Assembly (NCBI GenBank): GCA_021397835.1
Contig: JAJFZO010000566.1
Coordinates: 6,696,001-6,760,000, forward strand
Direction of reading: 5' to 3'
Length of the DNA: 64,000 bases
From: Moringa oleifera
Lineage: Eukaryota > Streptophyta > Magnoliopsida > Brassicales > Moringaceae
A model generated the notes under the pieces. It did no database searches, had not been told where the DNA came from, and saw only the letters and a program-made list of their open reading frames with translations. Every line of letters begins with the position of its first letter. The first letter of the stretch is position 1. Both the position numbers and the translations under genes were made by a program. Shown here one piece after another: positions 44,994 to 58,159 of the stretch.

Positions 44994-46140
44994 CGTTAAC
45001 TTCCTTAAGGTTTTCTTATCATACTTTAAGGCCCTTTTTGGGTATTGTTAATCCTTAACATAAATTCAAATGTCATGATACCATGGATTGCCATCTTTTT
45101 CTTCCTCAATCACTAAGCAGTGCACTAAAGAGTCAAAAATACTCATTTTGATTGGCACGACTCGCAAAGCCTTTATCCCTTGAAAAATGGAAGCCAATGC
45201 TGCTATTGCATCTGTCATTTGCTTTTCGTCTCTAGGAAGATAATTAAAACTATATTCTTTAAAGCTCTTGAGTAATTCCTTAGCCAACTTGTGGTAACGA
45301 ACTAACTCAGGATGTCTTATGATTCATTCTCCCTTTAGTTGATATATAACCAAAGCAAAATCCCCAAATACATCCAACTTTGCCACTTTTTTCTCAATTG
45401 CAGCTTTTAATCCCATGATGCAGGCTTCGTACTTGGCAAAATTGTTAGTGGAATTGAAATCTAATTGAGCTATGAATGGACAATACTGTTCATCTCATGC
45501 CCTATAATATTTGATACCCCATTAAAAAACATTTTCTCAACATCTAACCTTTCCTCTTTGTTTATGGGCATAATTACCATTAAGTCCTCATTTGGAAATC
45601 CAAACCTTATCGATTGGTAGTTTTCATTAGCATGATCAGCCAAAAAGTCTACTATGGCACTTCCTTTGATCGCCTTCTAGGAAACGTATACAAGATCGTA
45701 CTTTGGCAATAGTACTTGCCATCTAGCCAGCTTGTCAGATAATGAAGATTTTTCGAAGAAGTACTTCATGGGATCTAACTTAGCAATCACCCATGTCGTG
45801 TGACTCAACCAATATTAGCAAAATCTATATGCAGCCGAAGCCAATGTGCAACAAATCTTCTCAATTGATAAATAGTTTAACTCATAATCAGTGAACTTTT
45901 TGCTCAAGTAATAACTAACATATTCTTTCTTGCTAGATTCATCTTGTTACACTAATACACCACCCAACATTCTTTCGTACACTGTCAAATACAAAATTAA
46001 TGGCTTCCCTAGAATTAGCGACATTAGGATTAAAGGTTGGGCAGATATCCTTTTATTTTATCGAAGACTATTTGGCATTCTTTATCCCATTCACCAAGAT
46101 AATTCTTTCTCAACATCTTGAAGATGGGATAGCATATGTT
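44994..46140 (-). pseudogene. RNase H and RT connection of G3
   Basis: 45066-45287 reads the RNase H tail (LLKSFKEYSFNYLPRDEKQM, then ADAIAALAS-like). 45350-45480 has AKYEACIMGLKAAIEKKVAK and [14 protein letters not shown], where the usual GDS is GDF. The connection domain (YLSKKFTDYESNYLSIEKIC-like reading, about 45830-45925) is broken by several stops. RNase H would remove RNA from the RNA-DNA hybrid; here it is a fossil. Confidence 0.7.
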
Positions 46141-46930
46141 TGTCAACTAGGCCATAAATCTTGAAACATAATTCAACCTTCCCAAAAAGCCCCGTACTTC
46201 CTTCATTGTTTTAGGTAGTGGCAAATTCTGAATCATCTTGACTTTATCTGAATCGACTTCAATACCTTTTTCACTTACAATAAAGCCCAATAGTTTTCTT
46301 GATTTCATGCCAAAAGTGCACTTATTTGGATTCAACCATAATCATGTTTTCGAAATCTTCCAAAAAGTTTTCTTAAATCCTCCACATGATCTTCATCCTT
46401 CTTTGATTTGGTTATCATGTTATCAACATAGACTAGCACGTTGGTAAGTTACGCCGACATTTTTCAACCCAAATGGCATTACACAATGGTAAAATGTTCC
46501 CCAAAAGGTGACAAATGTAGTTTTTTTCATATCCTTTAGTGCCAATTTTATTTGATTATAACCCAAGTATCTATCCATGAAAGAAACTAAAGAATATTTG
46601 GCTGTATTATCTACAAAAGTGTCGATATGCCGCAATGAAAAATTATCCTTAGGACTTGCTTGATTAAGGTCTTTATAATCTATACACATCCATACCTTGC
46701 CATCTTTCTTTGGTATTGAGACTATATTAGTTACCCATTCTGGGTAGTGTGCCACAATAGTAAACCCTACATCCGATGGTTTTTGGAAATCTTCTTTAAT
46801 CTTTAACAAAAATTCTGGCTTTATTCTTCTCAGCTTTTGTTAAACTAGTAGACATCCTAATTTTAGTGGCAATTTGTGCTCGATGATTCTACTATCCAGC
46901 CCTGGCATATCTTTATACGACCATGCAAAC
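46141..46930 (-). pseudogene. Reverse transcriptase of G3, deleted at the active site
   Basis: 46423-46809 carries VTNIVSIPKKDGKVWMCIDY, SPKDNFSLRHIDTFVDNTAK, SLVSFMDRYLGYNQIKLA and FYHCVMPFGLKNVGVTYQRA. Compared with G2, the next ~14 codons are missing, and the frame shifts straight into VYVDN, an active-site YVDD with the second Asp changed to Asn. 46147-46335 then gives LNPNKCTFGMKSRKLLGFIV and KEVRGFLGRLNYVSRF. The start side reads MPGLDSRIIEHKLPLK near 46900. This RT could not work. Confidence 0.85.
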
Positions 46931-47819
46931 ACATCTGAATATTCCCTTAGTAATTTTATCAACTTTTCTCTTATGTCGAAAGATAGAGTAATCTTAATTT
47001 TTACTTTCATTTTTTCTATTTCATTTCTTAAATTAATGGTCTCTGTGAACTATTTATGTGGCATAATTTTTCCCCTTATTCATTCATTCTTAATAAATTT
47101 GGGAGTGATATATGTTTTTTACAATTTTCTTCTAATTCAAAATTATCTTGATATAAAAATTTTCTAGGATTTGATTCAAAATTAACAATGATAGCATTGG
47201 AATATTCATTATATGTGTCCTTGGAGATGAAAATGGGAATGTCTTATTTGAGTGCTTGAAAATGACTAAGAATGAAGGGTTGAAGAATACAATAAATATT
47301 AGGTAGAAATAAAAGAATGCATTGATTAATAGTGATCAAACTTAAACATAAAGTTAGAAAATCACATTTTCTTAACAGTGAAAACTACTAGCAGTTCAGT
47401 TGTCGTTCAATTATTCAAGGAAAATCCTGGGAGACATGGATAGATTCCATAATTTCTCTCCTCCATGCATGAATCTCTTATCATATTGATTGAGAGGTGA
47501 GAAAGCTTTTCTGTAAGCTGACTTTCAATTTTAGGGATTAGGTTAGTTAAGGTTTTAGGGAGCAGCAAGAGGTGGTAATGCCAATGGTTGTTGCTATATT
47601 GCTGGCCTTGGTACTATACTAATGATGTTTGTGGCCGAATAGTAAAGGTAGGGTAAAGAGTCCTTGGAAATTGGTACAAAAGAGATTACGGGTTGAAAAA
47701 TGGAGGTTAATAAATAGTCTGTTAGAAATATGGTTTGTTTCTCTTTCTTTTTTCTTTCCTATTGTAGCTTTCTTTGCATTGTTTGGATCCTTCAACTGTC
47801 CAAGTCTATAAGCATTCTC
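46931..47819 (-). other. Gag-RT interval of G3, protease not recognisable
   Basis: Where a protease core (D-S/N-G, then VRAFDG-like) should be, I see only Lys/Glu-rich coding-like residue and stops. A proline-rich stretch, typical of the gag tail, is readable near 47550-47640. Compared with G2, the protease appears deleted or mutated beyond recognition. The small plus-strand open frames here are shadows. Confidence 0.4.
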
Positions 47820-48860
47820 AAAAATCTCCCCTTACCTAACTATCTTAACAAATTTTTCACCTGAGATACTAAACAGCTTACCATAGAATGGGAGGCTTTA
47901 GAGTATTGAAAAAAATTTTAAAAACTCATCTTCGCACAAAGTTGAATGGACTCTTACTACAACTTCATGCCATCTTCGAGCATATTATTTAAAGGATTCA
48001 TCATTTTTCTTTTACATATTTGTAAATAACTCGATTTGGTGCAAGCTCTACCATGTAGGGGTAGTGAGCCATGAAAGCAACGGCTAGATCTTTCCAAGAT
48101 TGAATTTTAGGGGCTTCTAAGTTATTGTACCAATCTAGTGCTTCTTCCTTTAGGCTATCTTAGAAGCAATGTATAAGTAGCTTCTGATTGTCCTCATATC
48201 CATGCATCTTATGTAAGTACATTCGAATGTGCATGCATGGGCATTTAGTTCTATCGAATTTGTCAAAGTCAGATGTGGTGATAATATTGGTCTAGGCACT
48301 AAGCTCAGGTCTAAAATATCTAGCCCTTGAAATTTACAAGCTTATGCAAACACTTTCACTTTTTCTACCAACATTTCATACTTTTGCAATAACTCCTTAT
48401 TGTTGAAATTTTCAGTCCTCAACTTCTTTAATTCTATTGGGTTGTCCAAGTCAGACACACAAATTATTTCCCCAACTTTTGGCTTGCTAATGTATGCACT
48501 GCACCTTGGTTCATGAATAATGGTAAATGCTAATGGGTAATTAGCTGAAGGATCTCCTTAGTGGGCTATGAAGGTCTCATTTCCCCCAGCATGTATATTT
48601 TCAAGAGCCTCTTATCCCACAGCAACTCCTTTTTCCTTAACTATTGACTACACCATCTTCATCATTTGGAAGAATTGGGATAGCAACTCTTCTTGACTAC
48701 GTGTCATATTCTCTTATGCCTTTTGGGTTTCTTATCATCTCATGTTGGGTTCTTTGCATGTTTTCTAATCTTTCCATCCCAACTTGCTGGTCTTTTATAT
48801 TAGCTTTTGTTTTTTAGCGAGTTTCATAGGTCTTTATAATGAGATGGTGCTTTAATTTCC
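47820..48860 (-). pseudogene. gag: Gag of G3
   Basis: The minus strand has the retrotransposon gag core at about 47995-48190: HCFXDSLKEEALDWYNN-like wording, then DLAVAFMAHYPYMVELAPNR. The N-terminal flank (TDKFDRTKCPCMHIRMYLHK-like, about 48190-48270) lies upstream, as in Tat gag proteins. It contains stops and at least two frame changes. Gag would build the particle that packages the RNA. Confidence 0.6.
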
Positions 48861-49846
48861 CTATACTTATCTTGTTACCCCAAATCCAGTATATTAGCGT
48901 CAGAATGGAATGTATGCATGCATTATGGTTAGTATGAATGCAAAAATATTAGGGAATTTGTTAACTTCACAATTTGAAAGCAAACACAGATTCTCATTAA
49001 CTTTATAAAGCATCCATATACACGGTTAATATCTAACATTGAGTCCATAATTAAAGACATAACTCTAGAACACCATTGACAGTAACTTGCTTGACTTTGA
49101 AGCTTCTATGATTACTGATACTTTATAAATTTAACAAAAGTTTATCACTTTTTTTCAAGCTTGCGAAGGTAATAATTCTCTTGATGATATGTCATGCAAA
49201 TATAAAGCAAAAGAACAAATATTATGCAAAAAGTTAGTATCACAATAGGATAAAAATATTAAAAAACTTTCATATACAAAACATGACTTTCTTCATGTCC
49301 TAAAGATTTTTTTTTTTAATGACTAGTTATGGCCCTATCTTATTCTCAATTCCCTAGGCTTGCCACATGTTAGGCTTTGAGAAATTCATCGATTTTTTAT
49401 AGGTTCTCAAATTGCTGCTCACTAGATTAGTAAGGCACCCTAAAACACTACTATCATTGTTGCGAAAGCATTAAGTTCTCAAAAATGATAAAGTATTTCA
49501 AGTTCAATCTGAGTAGGAATATTTTGCAAGCCCGTGCAGAAGCAAGGTGCTTCTCAAGAGCATAGTTTACTTTATTCCCTCCTAAAAGGTAAAGCTCGGT
49601 CAAGAGCTTATGTCATGCAGGTGATGTGTGTGTAGGAAATGTGTAGGTCATAAAACAATTTAGGTGACAATATATAATGTAAAGTATACATGCAGAACAA
49701 GTAGAAAATTAATCGAACAGTAATTCTAAATGCAACAAATGTGAAATAAAAGCAACCAAGATTAAACTTCAATTTTCAAAACCAAAAAGTAATCCATAAT
49801 CAATTTTAGCTTGACTCTTTAAATGTCCCTAATGGTGTTGCCCAGC
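48861..49846 (-). other. 5' leader of G3 with probable primer-binding site
   Basis: This noncoding interval separates gag from the right LTR. Next to the LTR the minus strand reads TGGCTGGGCAACACCATTAG, which starts with TGG as primer-binding sites do. However, it is not a clear match to the site beside LTR C, so it may be mutated. A 9-bp T run lies near 49309. Nothing else stands out. Confidence 0.45.
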
Positions 49847-52131
49847 CATCATAACCTATCTTCAGCCGGGGTCGAATTCTTGAAGTGATTTAAAAAAACA
49901 TAATATTTTGGATGATTTTCTTTCGCAAAGATCTTAAAAAATAAAAATAAAAGGAGTCACCACCAATCCTTTTTATGGTGTGATTAGACACCAAAATTTA
50001 GTTGTTTTCAAAAGATAAATAAGGTAACATTAGTCTTTCGAAATTAAAATATGGGTCTGGTAATCGATTACGCGTGGGGAAGGATTAGCACCCCAAGACA
50101 CCTAAAAACTGGTGCTAATTGATCATTATTATATTTTGGTTTTGAAATTCATTTGATTTTTAAAATTGATTCCCAGAAATATGTTTGAAAATAAATGTAC
50201 ATGCGGTGAAAACAAGTGAAATTTTAATGTTTTAGGGAATATAAAGGTTTAACTCTTATTTTACATTTAATTCTTGAGATTATTTTGTGGGAGAAGACGT
50301 AAAGGTTTCACTCTTGTTTAACCTTTACTATTAAAATATATTTTTTATGATAGAGAATATGGAGGGTTTCACTCTTGTTTAACCTCCTAATCCTCAAAAT
50401 ATTTTTTGTTCTAATTCATGTAAATTCAACGACATTTTGATGCACATGCATAGCCACATTATGGACAACATATAAATAATTTTGAAGTCTCAAAACCTTA
50501 ATGCAAGCAAATAATTAATATTTGATATTTTAAATATGGGCCTTAAATTCAACTTTTATAATTCCATTAATTAAAAATAAAAAAAATTGAGAGTCATACA
50601 CCCAAAATATTTTAAAGAATACAAAGATTTTTCTTTTAGACTTTTTTTTATAAATATATTTTTAAATATAAAAATCTTCTCTTGAAATCTTTTCACATTT
50701 ATTAGAAACATATTAAATAAATTTTATATTAGAGAGTATGAAAATCTCTCTTTAAATTTTTTTATATTTTTCAAAAATATCAAATAAATATTTTAAAAAT
50801 TAATTTTATATTAAAAATATGAAAACTACTCTCTTAATATTTTTCATGTTCTTCAAAACTGGAAACACTTATATTTTAAAATAATTTTTTGTTATTAAAA
50901 AAATACGAAAAACTCTCTATTAAGATTTTTTCATCTCTTTCAAAATATTAAGTATATTAAGTAGTTTTTTATATTAAAATATAAAAATCTCTCTCTTGAG
51001 ATTTTTTTATATCATTCAAAAACTGAAAATATATTTTTATTGATTTTTTAAAAATATAATTCTTACATAAGAAATATGAAAATCTCTGTGATTTTTTCAT
51101 ACTTCTCAAAAGCTTAAAACACATATTATTATTTTTAAAATAATTTTTTTAAAAAAAACTCTCTTGAATGATTTTAGGCTTTCAAAAATTTAAAGTATTT
51201 TTTGTTTTAATTTTTTTAAAAATTAAAATAGCATTAAAGTGATTTCATTTTTTTTTGAAAACATGGTTAAAATTGAGTGAAAAAAGCTTAATTTATCTAA
51301 TAATTTTATATTATGAACAATCTATATTTATTATTTTAAAACAATCTTAATATCTTAAAGTTACCTATGTTTCTCTCTCTCTTTTTTTTTTTTTTTTGCA
51401 AGCAAATTTTATTTATTTAACATGAAAGCATATACTACCCCGCAACCACTCTTTCTTCTTTTTCTTTTTATAGTTTATATATCACATCCCATCTATTTAC
51501 TATTAAATTACATTTTTTTGGCTCATTACTTTCACACACTATTCATTATTTTAACTTAAATTTTTATGTATTCAACATGAAAGTATAGAAAAAATCGTGT
51601 ATATTTGTAAATAGAAGAATATAAATACATCAATATACAAGGTAAATAAAAATGCAAGCGAGAATAATATAAAAATAAATAAAAGAATACATGTGTGCAA
51701 GAGGAATAAATATATTTATATACATATATAATAACAATTATGTAAATAAATGAAAGGAAATATTCATAAAAGAAACAAAAATAAAGGGAAAAAAGTAATC
51801 ATAAAATCACAAAAAAAAAAGTTATCTGGTTCTTCAAGAGGAAGTAAGATTTGAAAATTTCTCTCCTAAATCTCTCCTTACTAAAGAAAATCTCTCCCAT
51901 TCTTTTTACACTACTATCCCTCTTTTATAACTTTCTCTAAATATTCTCCAAACTGTCAAAATTTCTTAATACTCTCTCTTTAACCCTCCCTCTCAAAATC
52001 TCCCCTAAGCTGTTGGCCAAGGTAGGTATTTATAGACTTTAGCCAAGCCTCCATTTAATGTGACAATAGGTAGCATTGTAGCATTGGAGTATTGGCAGCA
52101 TTGCAGTATTGCTATAAAATGGGTGTCTACA
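49847..52131 (-). repeat. 5' LTR of G3 (right)
   Basis: It aligns with 30209-32432 from CATAACCTATCTTC through the GGGGAAGGATTAGCACCCC block (50073-50093), the AGGTTTCACTCTTG repeats and the A+T-rich tract, to GGGTGTCTACA at 52131. The first two bases are CA instead of TG, so that border is mutated. At 2285 bp it is slightly longer than its partner because of small insertions. The flanking GCTCG is perfect. Confidence 0.9.
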
Positions 52132-52136
52132 GCTCG
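52132..52136. repeat. Target-site duplication GCTCG, right copy
   Basis: This is identical to 30204-30208. CACTA3 sequence resumes here, so before the insertion position 30208 was joined to 52137. Confidence 0.9.
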
Positions 52137-52270
52137 TGAAGGCACTCACATCCTAATGAGTGACTGCAAGTCGGTCGATAGAGATTTCACTGCCTAGTTA
52201 GTGATCGAGTCAACCTTGATCGCTAGATTTCACTTTTAGTGACAATCACTTACTACTGTGGCTAGGACCT

Positions 52271-52278
52271 TATAAATA
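52271..52278 (+). promoter_or_regulatory. TATA box of the CACTA3 transposase gene
   Basis: TATAAATAAG in ACCTTATAAATAAGAGCCC is followed by ~60 bp of CT-rich sequence (TTTCTTTCCCTTCATTTCTC), a typical plant core promoter and leader. It lies upstream of the plus-strand transposase remnant, so it probably drove that gene. Confidence 0.45.
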
Positions 52279-53589
52279 AGAGCCCTAATTTTTTGGGAGA
52301 GCACCGCTTTCTTTCCCTTCATTTCTCTTGCTCTCTGTGCATATTTGTCTATATAGCTCTTTCTCTGACTAACTTCTCGATTTGTGCCATTTTCTCCACT
52401 GTGAACACCATCTTCCATTCTCTATGCAAGGTTGCCATCTTTGCTTGATAATTTGTATAGGTAATTGTAGAAAATTTTATTAGTGTTTGAAAAATCTTGT
52501 ATACGAATATTATGATTAGATTTGATAATTATAAAAATTATTTAATGTTAAATAAATTTTATAGTTATTAGTTTTCTATTTTAATAAATTTAATTTATGT
52601 TATATCAATTAGGTAATAGTTTAATTTGGTTGAAATTTAAAATAAATATTTGAATTATATTTTATGAAATTTTAAATAGTTAAATGTTAATTAAATTTTA
52701 TTATTGTTAATTTAATTTTTTTAATAATTTTCGTTTATGTTAGATTAGTTAGAAAATAATTTAATTAGTTTGTAATTTAAGATAAAAAATTTAATTAGAT
52801 TTTTATGAAATTTAAATTAGTTAGGTATTAATTAAATTTTGTAATTGTTAATTTTATAGGTTAATTAAATTTAGTTTATATTAGATTGGATAGATAATAG
52901 TTCAATTAGATGGTAATTTGAGATAAATAATTCAATTAGACTTTTATGAAATTTAAATTAGTTAGATGTTAATTAAATTTTGTAGTTGTTGAACATTTAC
53001 TGTTGGTCACGTGTTTGCACTTGCATTGAAATAAATTATTTGATAATAATTCTTGAATTGTCTAGATCAGACAATTTAGAAATATAACATTTATGTGTGG
53101 CACATGACGTGTGTAGATTATTGTTCACTTTATTTTGTATAAATTTTGTACAATATCTCCTTTGTTCTCCGAGTACGTATTAATAAATATAAGCATGTGT
53201 TTCAATGAAAAATACTAACTCGTATCTATACATATGATGTACTTTAAGAACTATAGGGATATACTACGAAATTTTACAAAATGAAGCGAATAATGAGTTA
53301 CAATATTATGCTTCACATAAGTGTACGTTTCTAAATGGTAAGGACCACTTACCTTTGAAGTTCAGGCAGCATACATAAAACGTTAAATAACTCGTACTAT
53401 AAGTCATGCACTTTTTATTTATCCTCGAAATTGTTTGATAATTATTTTATATGATAGTAAGTTTTTAAATTTTTAAAAATTTTAAGAGGTAAGTTATTGG
53501 AAACTAGTTTAGAACTACTTGAGAAACAAAAACATGAGTGTATTAGATTGCCAGTGGATGTACTTCAAGCTTATAAATGGATTCTTAAA
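52279..53589 (+). other. A+T-rich leader or intron of CACTA3 with weak tandem repeats
   Basis: It is noncoding. Between 52540 and 53000 the words TTAGTTAG(A/G)T(G/A)TTAATTAAATTTT and ATTTAATTAG recur at roughly 110-130 bp intervals, about four diverged copies. The position between promoter and transposase parallels the A+T-rich 5'UTR intron of CACTA1, so an intron is possible. A CCATTTACAG-type acceptor could not be fixed. Confidence 0.4.
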
Positions 53590-56500
53590 TTAAAATTTTT
53601 TGGATGGTATGGAACATTTTATTTAGTTTACTTATAGTTAACCCGCATTCATTGATGGAGATAAGATAAAGTGTACATGTAATCGTAGAAAGTTTTAGAA
53701 TTATCATCATGAAATTATTGATGTGCTTATATATCATTTAGTTAAATATGGTTTCTTATCAGAATATTATGTTTGGATTACCATGGAGAAAACAATAAGA
53801 GTTGTAATTATGACGCAACTAAATATTAGGCCGGGAAGGATGCACTACTATGCTTGAATATGTGAACACATACCAAACAATGGTAATAGATAACACTGGT
53901 TTGGAATTTAATCCCAAACACATGGAGGAATCCCCTAATCCAAACGCCTAACGTTTTTATGATATGTTGAATGCTCATAATCAACAGTTATGGAATGGGT
54001 ATCAAAATCATTCACAATTATCTGTTGTTGCTATAATGGTGAACATAAAGTTGGAACATCATATTTTGAAAAGATGCAAGTTGATATTTGCCAATTGATG
54101 AAAAGATGATACTAGTCAGTAATCTCGTGACTAAGAATTTTTATGGTATAAAGAAATGCTTGTAATGTATGAGGTTACCGATTGAAAAAATATTCACTCT
54201 TATAACAATGGTGCATGATATCTTGGGGTGAGGATAGTGAATTAAGTTTTTATAAGTTTTGCGATCATCCATGGTATAAAAGATGAAGATGAGTATCTGA
54301 TAAACAGAAAACACTTATTCCATATAAAAAGATGTATTATTTTCCTCTCAATCCATGATTACAAAGACTAAATGCATCAGAAGCCATAAGCAACAACATG
54401 AGATGGCATGTAGAACACGAGATTGAAAATGGTGTCATGCATCATTGCTCTAACTCTCTTTCTTGGATGCATTTTAATCAATCTCATCCATCTTTTGCTT
54501 CTAAATGTAGGAATGTCAAAAAAGGTTTGAGCATGATGGATTTCAACCATTTGATCAATCAAGATAGCAACATTCTTCATGGTCGATAGTAGTCACATCA
54601 TATAACTTACCCCTTAGGATGTGCATGAAGGATGAGTACATGTTCCTAACTATAATCAGTCTTGGACTGAAAAATCTAAAAGATAAATTAGATGTTTATT
54701 TGCAACCTTTGATAGCAAAGTTACAACTGTTATAGGAGGTTTGGTTGCCCACATATGACACCTCTTACAAATAAAATTTTGTCATGAAAGTTGCTCTGAT
54801 GTGGACCGTTAGTGACTTTTCATCCTACTCGATATTGCTGTTTGGAGTACATCGAGAATGCTGGCTTATCTTTACTTTAAAGAAGATTCAAATGCATTTA
54901 CCCTTCCAACGAACAGAAGTAGTCTTGGTTTGATAACCATCGTAAGTTCTTACCATAAAATCATCCATTTCAGAGGAATAAAACTACATTCATTAAGAAT
55001 AGGATAGTGAGAAGAATAGCTCCTCTTATTAGATCTAGGTATGAATTGTTACATGATATAGATTAATTAGAGCTGACAAAGGTTATAGAAGTTAGATATG
55101 ATTAGATAAATGGTCTTAATTGCAAGACATGTAATTAGAGAAAATGAAGCATATTTTGGGATCTACCTTATTGATGCAGCAACTTAATATGACATAAACT
55201 TGATGTCATGCACATAGAGAAAAATGTGTTTGATAATGTGTTCAACACTGTCATGAATGTGGAATGAAAGATAAAGGATATTGTAAAGTCAAAAGAAGAC
55301 TTGAAGGCATTTTGTAGACGCCTTGAGTTAGCCAAAAATGCAACAATTGCAAAATACCCTAAAGCTTGTTACAGCCTTGACAAAGTTAATAAAGAAGCAT
55401 TGTGAGAGTGAGTAAACAATCCAAGATTCCCTAATGGATATGTATCAAACATGGCAAGGCATGTGGACATGATAAAAACATAAGTTGTTTGGGATGAAAA
55501 GCTGTGACTGTCATGTTTTTATGCAGCGATTACCACCCATCTTATTTCATGAGTTATTGCCTACTAATGTGCGGCACGCACTAACAGATTTGAGTTATTT
55601 TTTTAAAGAACTTACATCAACTACTATTTGGATTGAAGATATAAAACAACTAATGAATGAAATCCTTATAATTGTATGTAAACTTGAGTATGTATTTCTT
55701 TCAAGCTTTTTTCAGTCGATAAAACATTTTTCAGCGCACTTTACTTATGAAGCGAAGATAGCCGATCCAATGCAGTATCAATGGATGTATCCATTAAAAA
55801 GGTATTATTCGTAATTTTATGTAATTGATATATCATTTTAATCACCTAATTATTTAATTATTCTTAATTATCATCATAGGTACTTATGAAAGTTGAAAAA
55901 CAATGTTAAGAATAAAGAAAAAATAGAAGGCTCAATATGCAATGCATATTTGGTTAAAAAAGTGTCAACATTTTGCTCACACTACTTTAAGTCACATATG
56001 AACACATTACATGAAAAATCATCATGGAATGATGTGGGTGATTATGAGCCAAAAGAGTATGAAGAAAATCTTTCGACCTTTAAACATCTTAGTTGGGCAT
56101 TTGGAAAAGAAAAATCTAGATATTTGATGGAGGAAGAATATCAGGTCGCATATACATATGTTTTTTTTTTTAATTGCCATGAGATTGAACTATTCATAGA
56201 ATACGTATTTCATAACTTAATCATAGCAATTACTTAGCTATTCGCATACAAAATCTTCTTTGGCAATGATCATCTTTTTCAAATTAGTATTTTACAAGAT
56301 TTATATTTCTCAATTATGCGAACATCTTCTATGCATAACTAATCGTCAGGTTGACATTCATCTAAAGCTTCAATTTTCTAGTTGGTTTAATCTATATATG
56401 CGTGCTTGTAATCTAAATCCTTTATTGGTTAAATCATTTTTGAAAAACGTAGTTAGATAACTTATATTTTAATATTTACAAGCGCGTGACCCACTAAACT

Positions 56501-57221
56501 TTATTGATAACAGTTTATCAAGGATGTTTCAAAAGGCTTATTAAGATCGATGAAACCATACCTAGGATACTATGTCCATGGTTACAAATTTCACATTGAA
56601 AGACATGGTTCGGATAGAGCTACAATGAATAGTGGAGTCTGCACTAAAGAGTCTAATTATAATGCATATAAGAATGACTATTTTGGTATATTGGTGAAAG
56701 TGTTAAAACTAGAATATCTCGCATTCCAATCAAGAGAACCATTTTGATCAAGCGTGAATAGTTTGATCCTATACTGAATATGGGTATAAAAGTACATAAA
56801 TCATATAATCTAGTGGATGTGAATCACATAAAGAGATTAAATAAGTATGAGCCATTTGTCTTAGCTTTACAAGCAGCTCACGTTTATTATGGTTTTTTAT
56901 CAAAGCTTAAGGTGCGATAAGCGTGATTGGTGTGGTTATTTGCAAGATAAAGGCCTAGTCTTTCATTATACTTTCAAACTCTAGTTTTACTTATGGATCA
57001 ACCCAAAATGCTTCTTTTCAAGATGATGAGAGAGATGTCCATCAAATTGAGAATGATATGGACGATCATTTATATCTTTAAATGATCCAACTGGGACATT
57101 AATAGATATTGATAAAGAAGAAAGAAACATGTCAGATGAGCCAGATTTTGAAAGTTATTCTATGAAAGAAGAGGACAAGGAAATGGAAGAGGAAGAGGAA
57201 GATCTTGAAGATGACGACTAG
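53590..57221 (+). pseudogene. TNP2-type transposase of CACTA3, heavily decayed
   Basis: Recognisable in order on the plus strand: transposase-associated domain (DGDKIKCTC, then YHLVKYGFLSEYYVW; 53655-53785), TNP2 core (LQRLNASEAISNNMRWHVEH near 54366, FNQSHPSFASKCRNVKKGL near 54475), LDVMHIEKN-like at ~55200, then an open DUF4218 part at 55485-55814 (MFGMKSCDCHVFMQRLPPIL, EAKIADPMQYQWMYPLKRYY). 55893-56237 follows (VKNKEKIEGSICNAYLV), then DUF4216 near 56550-56880 (YLGYYVHGYKFHIERHGSDR) and an acidic tail to 57221. Dozens of stops and shifts mean that it is much older than CACTA1. Confidence 0.8.
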
Positions 57222-57379
57222 TGCTTTCATTTTTTAAAATTTTTTGTTTGAATTATTTAATCTATTGTTTTATATAATCTATTGTCTTTTCATCATGTAT
57301 TTTAGGGGTTTTAGTTTATTTTTCAGGGGAGATTTTGTCAATTTTTTATAAGTCTTTCAAACTAACTGAGGCTTATTAT

Positions 57380-58052
57380 GTTCATTGACATGATTAGATA
57401 AGAGGCCGAGAGAGACGAGGTGGCTCACACTAAAAGTCTAATCTTGATGAGTTCATTAAAAAACAATTTAGAAAAGTACATGTGAGTTTGTTATCTTTTA
57501 CATTTAATAAACAACTCTAATTATATCTTCTTTTTTCTACTTCACTATTCGATCTAGTTAATGAGTAAGTTAACAAAATGCTTTATTTGTTGTATGAAAG
57601 CTTTGAGGAGTTGGTTGCCTCAGCTTCCTAGCCATACGAGGCATTTTTCGATATACCTAAGGTAGACTATAGTAAGTTTTACTATGAGGCACTAGGTGGA
57701 GAAAAAAACCTTTGAGTGTATAAAATTGGGAGCAAAGATCTATCATGGTATTCAAGCAAAAGCTTTAGTAGTGGACGCTTCATTGATGACGTAGTTATGT
57801 AGGATATGCATTCTTAGATGAACGCTTTATAAGAGCGTATAGAGCTGGAGTGTAAGTCTATAAAGGAGAAGAATAGGACTTTCAAGAAGAGATTGAACGA
57901 AGAGTGTAAGGCGAGGGAACATGATGGCATATTCCTTGAAATCAAGTTGCGAGAGCGCTTGTAGAGAAAGGTTGACATGAATGAGCACATTTGTAGGATA
58001 GAGGCTTTCCTTTTGAAAAGTGCACTCCCAGCACCACATAATAGTTAGATGT
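57380..58052 (+). pseudogene. Second CACTA3 gene, remnant
   Basis: Following the transposase on the same strand is a coding-like region, rich in charged residues and predicted coiled coil, read with frame changes (ECKSIKEKNRTFKKRLNEEC near 57850-57910). The beginning (57395-57430) has RGRERRGGSH-like residues. The position matches the second gene of CACTA elements, but the family signature is not clear. The minus-strand open frame at 57827-58039 is a shadow. Confidence 0.35.
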
Positions 58053-58159
58053 AATTTCTTGTGTGAATATTATATTTGATGAAAATATAATATAATTTTG
58101 TATTTATTATCTTTTTCTTATGAATTTTATCTAATTTTATTTTTTTCGGTTAGTTACAA

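Larger units (their letters stand above)
30209..52131 (-). mobile_element. Full-length Tat-type Gypsy retrotransposon G3, split by CACTA1
   Basis: It has LTRs of ~2.2 kb at both ends, a perfect GCTCG duplication, a polypurine tract beside the left LTR, and minus-strand gag, RT, RNase H and integrase in Tat order. CACTA1 (32817-42574) sits in its 3' untranslated region. Without that insertion it is ~12.2 kb. Protease is not recognisable, RT has a deletion through its active site, and all domains carry stops, so it is defective. It inserted into CACTA3. Confidence 0.9.

Noticed and set aside
47629..47811. 60-codon plus frame
   Set aside because: It lies antisense in the gag-RT interval of G3 and has no recognisable feature.
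51909..51917. CACTACTAT in the G3 right LTR as a CACTA terminus
   Set aside because: The same words occur at the matching place in the left LTR (32232), so they are ordinary LTR sequence.
52236..52418. 60-codon minus frame near the CACTA3 promoter
   Set aside because: It lies opposite a TATA box and CT-rich leader on the plus strand; it is short and shows no similarity that I recognise.
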